A stretch of DNA of 64,000 bases from Schistosoma mansoni (taxonomy: Eukaryota; Platyhelminthes; Trematoda; Strigeidida; Schistosomatidae): positions 32,898,706 to 32,962,705 of the forward strand of contig NC_031495.1 in assembly GCF_000237925.1 (NCBI RefSeq), read 5' to 3'. Position numbers and translations under genes: made by a program. How positions within the stretch are numbered: position 1 is the stretch's first letter; each line of letters opens with the position of its first letter. Below, in pieces: positions 61,735-64,000 of this stretch. Below the pieces are notes generated by a model, which worked only from the letters and a program-made list of their open reading frames with translations, was not told the origin of the DNA and made no database searches.

Positions 61735-62808
61735 CCGTTGCTGCTACCTTGACGTGGTGGTTGGGCTTGTCTATCGTGATGAACCAATCGAGCTATACTG
61801 GCTGGAACAATCGTTCCTCAAGGTTCTATCATGCCAGACAGATCGGTTGAAGGGCGAGAAGACTAAAAGCAGCAAACCCAAGGTCCGAAGGCGAAGTTGT
61901 ACTGCCGACTGTACAGTGGTGTGACGGTAGTAAGGAGTTTCCTTCAGAAAACCGGCATAACAGCTATACTGAGTTCTCACAAGGAAGGGTGGGGTTAGAG
62001 AAGGTCGACCCTAAAAATGTACACCTCTCCTTATCCCACGGATATACGTCTCCGGCTGTAAGGTCCCAACAAGTACGGAGCTTACAAGAAAATTACTCAC
62101 AAAAAGATCGTGTGTAACCGGCCCCAAGTAGTTGTCCCTTGGGCACTGCAGTCACTCTCTCATGTCACTAAGACCACCTCTAATCCAATTTCCTTCTCAG
62201 GTACTTCTTGAAGAACCCTTACACAGTGTGATAACCTCCCTCATACCTCTAACAACGCTCAAGCCCACTGTATTCATAATTAATTTCCTTCGATTCCTAT
62301 TATTCCTTCTATCTCGACTTTAAACTCTTAACTATCATTGACGTATACTGTCTCTGAAACACGCAAAAAGGATCCTAGTGTGGTCATTCACTTGACCTCA
62401 CCTCACCAAAACGGAGAGCCGACGAGTTACACCCTCCGTGTATCTGGAACCCGATGGCTAGTTCTCGTGGACTTGCAGGTATAGGCATAGCACTAAGTAC
62501 GAGGGCAGAAAAAGCACTATTAGAATGGATGTCTGTTAACAGTCGCCCATGTGCTGTTCGGCTAAACGGCTCCGTAAGATCAAGCAAGGATGGGGACACA
62601 CGTCGTTGCCCTTTCGTCGTTTCTGCCTACGCTCCCACTGACTGCAGCCCGGATAAAGCGAAAGGTGACTTTTACAGAAAGCCTTATGAACTTTAAAAAG
62701 CTAAATGCTCAGACATAGTACTCGTTGCAGGTGACTTGAATGTTCAATTAGGTGGCTTAAACCAAACAGAAAGGCATTTAAGTGGGTATTTTGGTATTCC
62801 GGCTCAGT
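61735..62808 (+). mobile_element. 5' fragment of an RTE-B element
   Basis: Starts with a GC-richer leader (GCTACCTTGACGTGGTGGTT) and continues into the 5' region shared with the nested RTE-B (CACTAAGACCACCTCTAATCC) and part of the endonuclease (LAGIGIALSTRAEKALLEWM; VSAYAPTDCSPDKAK; GDLNVQLGG-like). It breaks off after the GxGD/N region near 62808. Several stops (for example near 62695) show decay. Retaining a 5' end while lacking the 3' end is the reverse of normal truncation. Confidence 0.8.
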
Positions 62809-62926
62809 GAATATTGGTAAATCATAGAAATATTAGTATATTTATTTATTATTAATTTGAACACATAAATATTGGTACAAAGTTGTCACCAGATATATAT
62901 GCGCCACACAAATCTCATTCGATTTG

Positions 62927-63165
62927 TATGAGGGCTGTGATACTGACTGACTGCCCAAACTGAAGCAGGTGGTTTTATTAGGTGGCCACACCTGGAGCCT
63001 TTGACCTAAAGATCTGATCCACAAGGCAGTGGAGCATCGTGAGGAGATGCAGTCCCATGGTAGCCGGTGACAAACGATTGATTTATACGCTATTTGTTCC
63101 CTCAGGATCTTTGAGCCCATGTTCACCATTGGTTTGGAATCGGGGTTTTCCAACTCCCCTAGGTG
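62927..63165 (+). repeat. dispersed repeat, inverted relative to 16236-16480
   Basis: See the match described at 16236-16480. It lies just downstream of the broken RTE-B fragment. A CTGACTGACTG run near 62945 is additional to the copy at 16 kb. Confidence 0.75.
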
Positions 63166-63189
63166 GACGCGCCGTGTCCCCCAAGTATA

Positions 63190-64000
63190 TGTAATATTTC
63201 AATGGATAAAATAAGAAATTTCTGACACTTCGCTGCTACATGTAAGTTTGTTTTTTTCAAAGAATAAATAATCTTTTTGTAGCTAACATCGGTTTAAGCA
63301 GTTATAGTGAGCAAACCAAATTAAATAATCAGTGTATATGAGTGACTTTTTGTTCATACCTAAATGCATTCATCAAATAAAAGTGAATATCTTTCTTTAA
63401 ACCTTGTTAAAATCTAATTATTACAGTAAGTACAGCGAATACAACCATATTTAAGTATGCTTGTGGATCTTTCCTTGACTTGAACGTTCATTTGAGAAAG
63501 CTGTTTCTATAACTAAGGGTCAGAAAATCTTACTGGAACTAAAAAGTCACCACACAAAATGTGCATATTCTAAATACTTTATAGTGACAAACCTATCATA
63601 ATGCATATAAAACAACAGCAACTAGTCAGTCTCAGTGCCAAATATCAACAACAAATAAGTATAAACTCTTACTAATACCATCTTACTCTAATACGTTAGT
63701 GATCATCTGGTCTCAATGGTTTACATGATAACATGTTATTTGAAGGGAAAGTTATTGGGTTTGAATAACAGTGTGAACTTCAATTTTCGAACGTAGGTAA
63801 ATCTTACTAACAAATTTCAAATAGAATGAAATACATTTCTTGGATTCTATTGCTAGTTACCAAATATACTAAAGTGTTTAGATATTTATATGAAGTGCCA
63901 GTTAGAATGAAAGAAAGCGGATTTACTTTTATTCAGGTACATTCTTCTAAAATTGTTACCTTTGGTGTATTAAGTTTCGTTTGTGTCAGGTTTTTAATTA
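63190..64000. other. intergenic, nothing recognised
   Basis: AT-rich to the window end; no supported feature. Confidence 0.4.

Overview
The window is nuclear DNA from a flatworm, almost certainly a blood fluke (Schistosoma). It is AT-rich. The two clear host genes have several introns, some very short (33-38 bp) with GT-AG ends. The repeats are those of schistosome genomes: a CsRn1/Boudicca-type Ty3/gypsy element with 326-bp LTRs and a tRNA-Trp-like primer site, two RTE-clade non-LTR families, a BEL/Pao fragment, a possible Penelope-like fragment, and an Sm-alpha-like SINE with a hammerhead ribozyme fold. I cannot fix the species from sequence alone.

Layout. 1-2000: ribosomal protein uS7/RPS5, four exons, apparently intact. 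2-23 kb: no host gene found, only decayed elements: an old gypsy copy (7.8-12 kb), the SINE with an 18-bp target duplication (12.6 kb), a fragment of a small membrane-protein gene (15.5 kb), gypsy gag-protease remains on the minus strand (16.7-18.5 kb), a GIY-YIG fragment (21.2 kb) and retroelement tails. 23.5-38.35 kb: a large, nearly identical inverted repeat. Its arms, 23502-27219 and 34741-38350, each carry a solo LTR and a three-exon gene for a 103-residue protein with one C-terminal membrane segment. The two genes point away from each other across a 7.5-kb spacer holding a full-length but broken RTE element with a TAAG-repeat tail. The left arm also holds a 200-base assembly gap.

38.35-48 kb: a BEL/Pao gag-protease fragment fused to an intron-less, decayed copy of a lamin-type intermediate filament gene, then a complete 5.33-kb gypsy provirus-like element on the minus strand. 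Its two LTRs look identical and it has a 4-bp target duplication, but three point changes break its gag and pol.

49.2-59.7 kb: a seven-exon CREC-family gene (reticulocalbin/calumenin type) encoding 317 residues with a signal peptide, six EF-hand positions and a C-terminal HDEL. Its 6.2-kb fourth intron holds a nested pair: an old minus-strand RTE element split by a younger plus-strand element of the second RTE family. The younger one has an 11-bp target duplication and an uninterrupted 991-codon frame. A third RTE piece with a 13-bp target duplication sits in the last intron. 59.7-64 kb: intergenic, with a 5' fragment of the second RTE family and a dispersed repeat.

The host genes are unrelated housekeeping, ER-calcium and unknown functions, not an operon or pathway. 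I found no convincing new multi-gene system. The most interesting items are the inverted duplication with its unrecognised small membrane-protein gene, the hammerhead SINE, the young but broken gypsy copy, and the nested RTE with an open reading frame.
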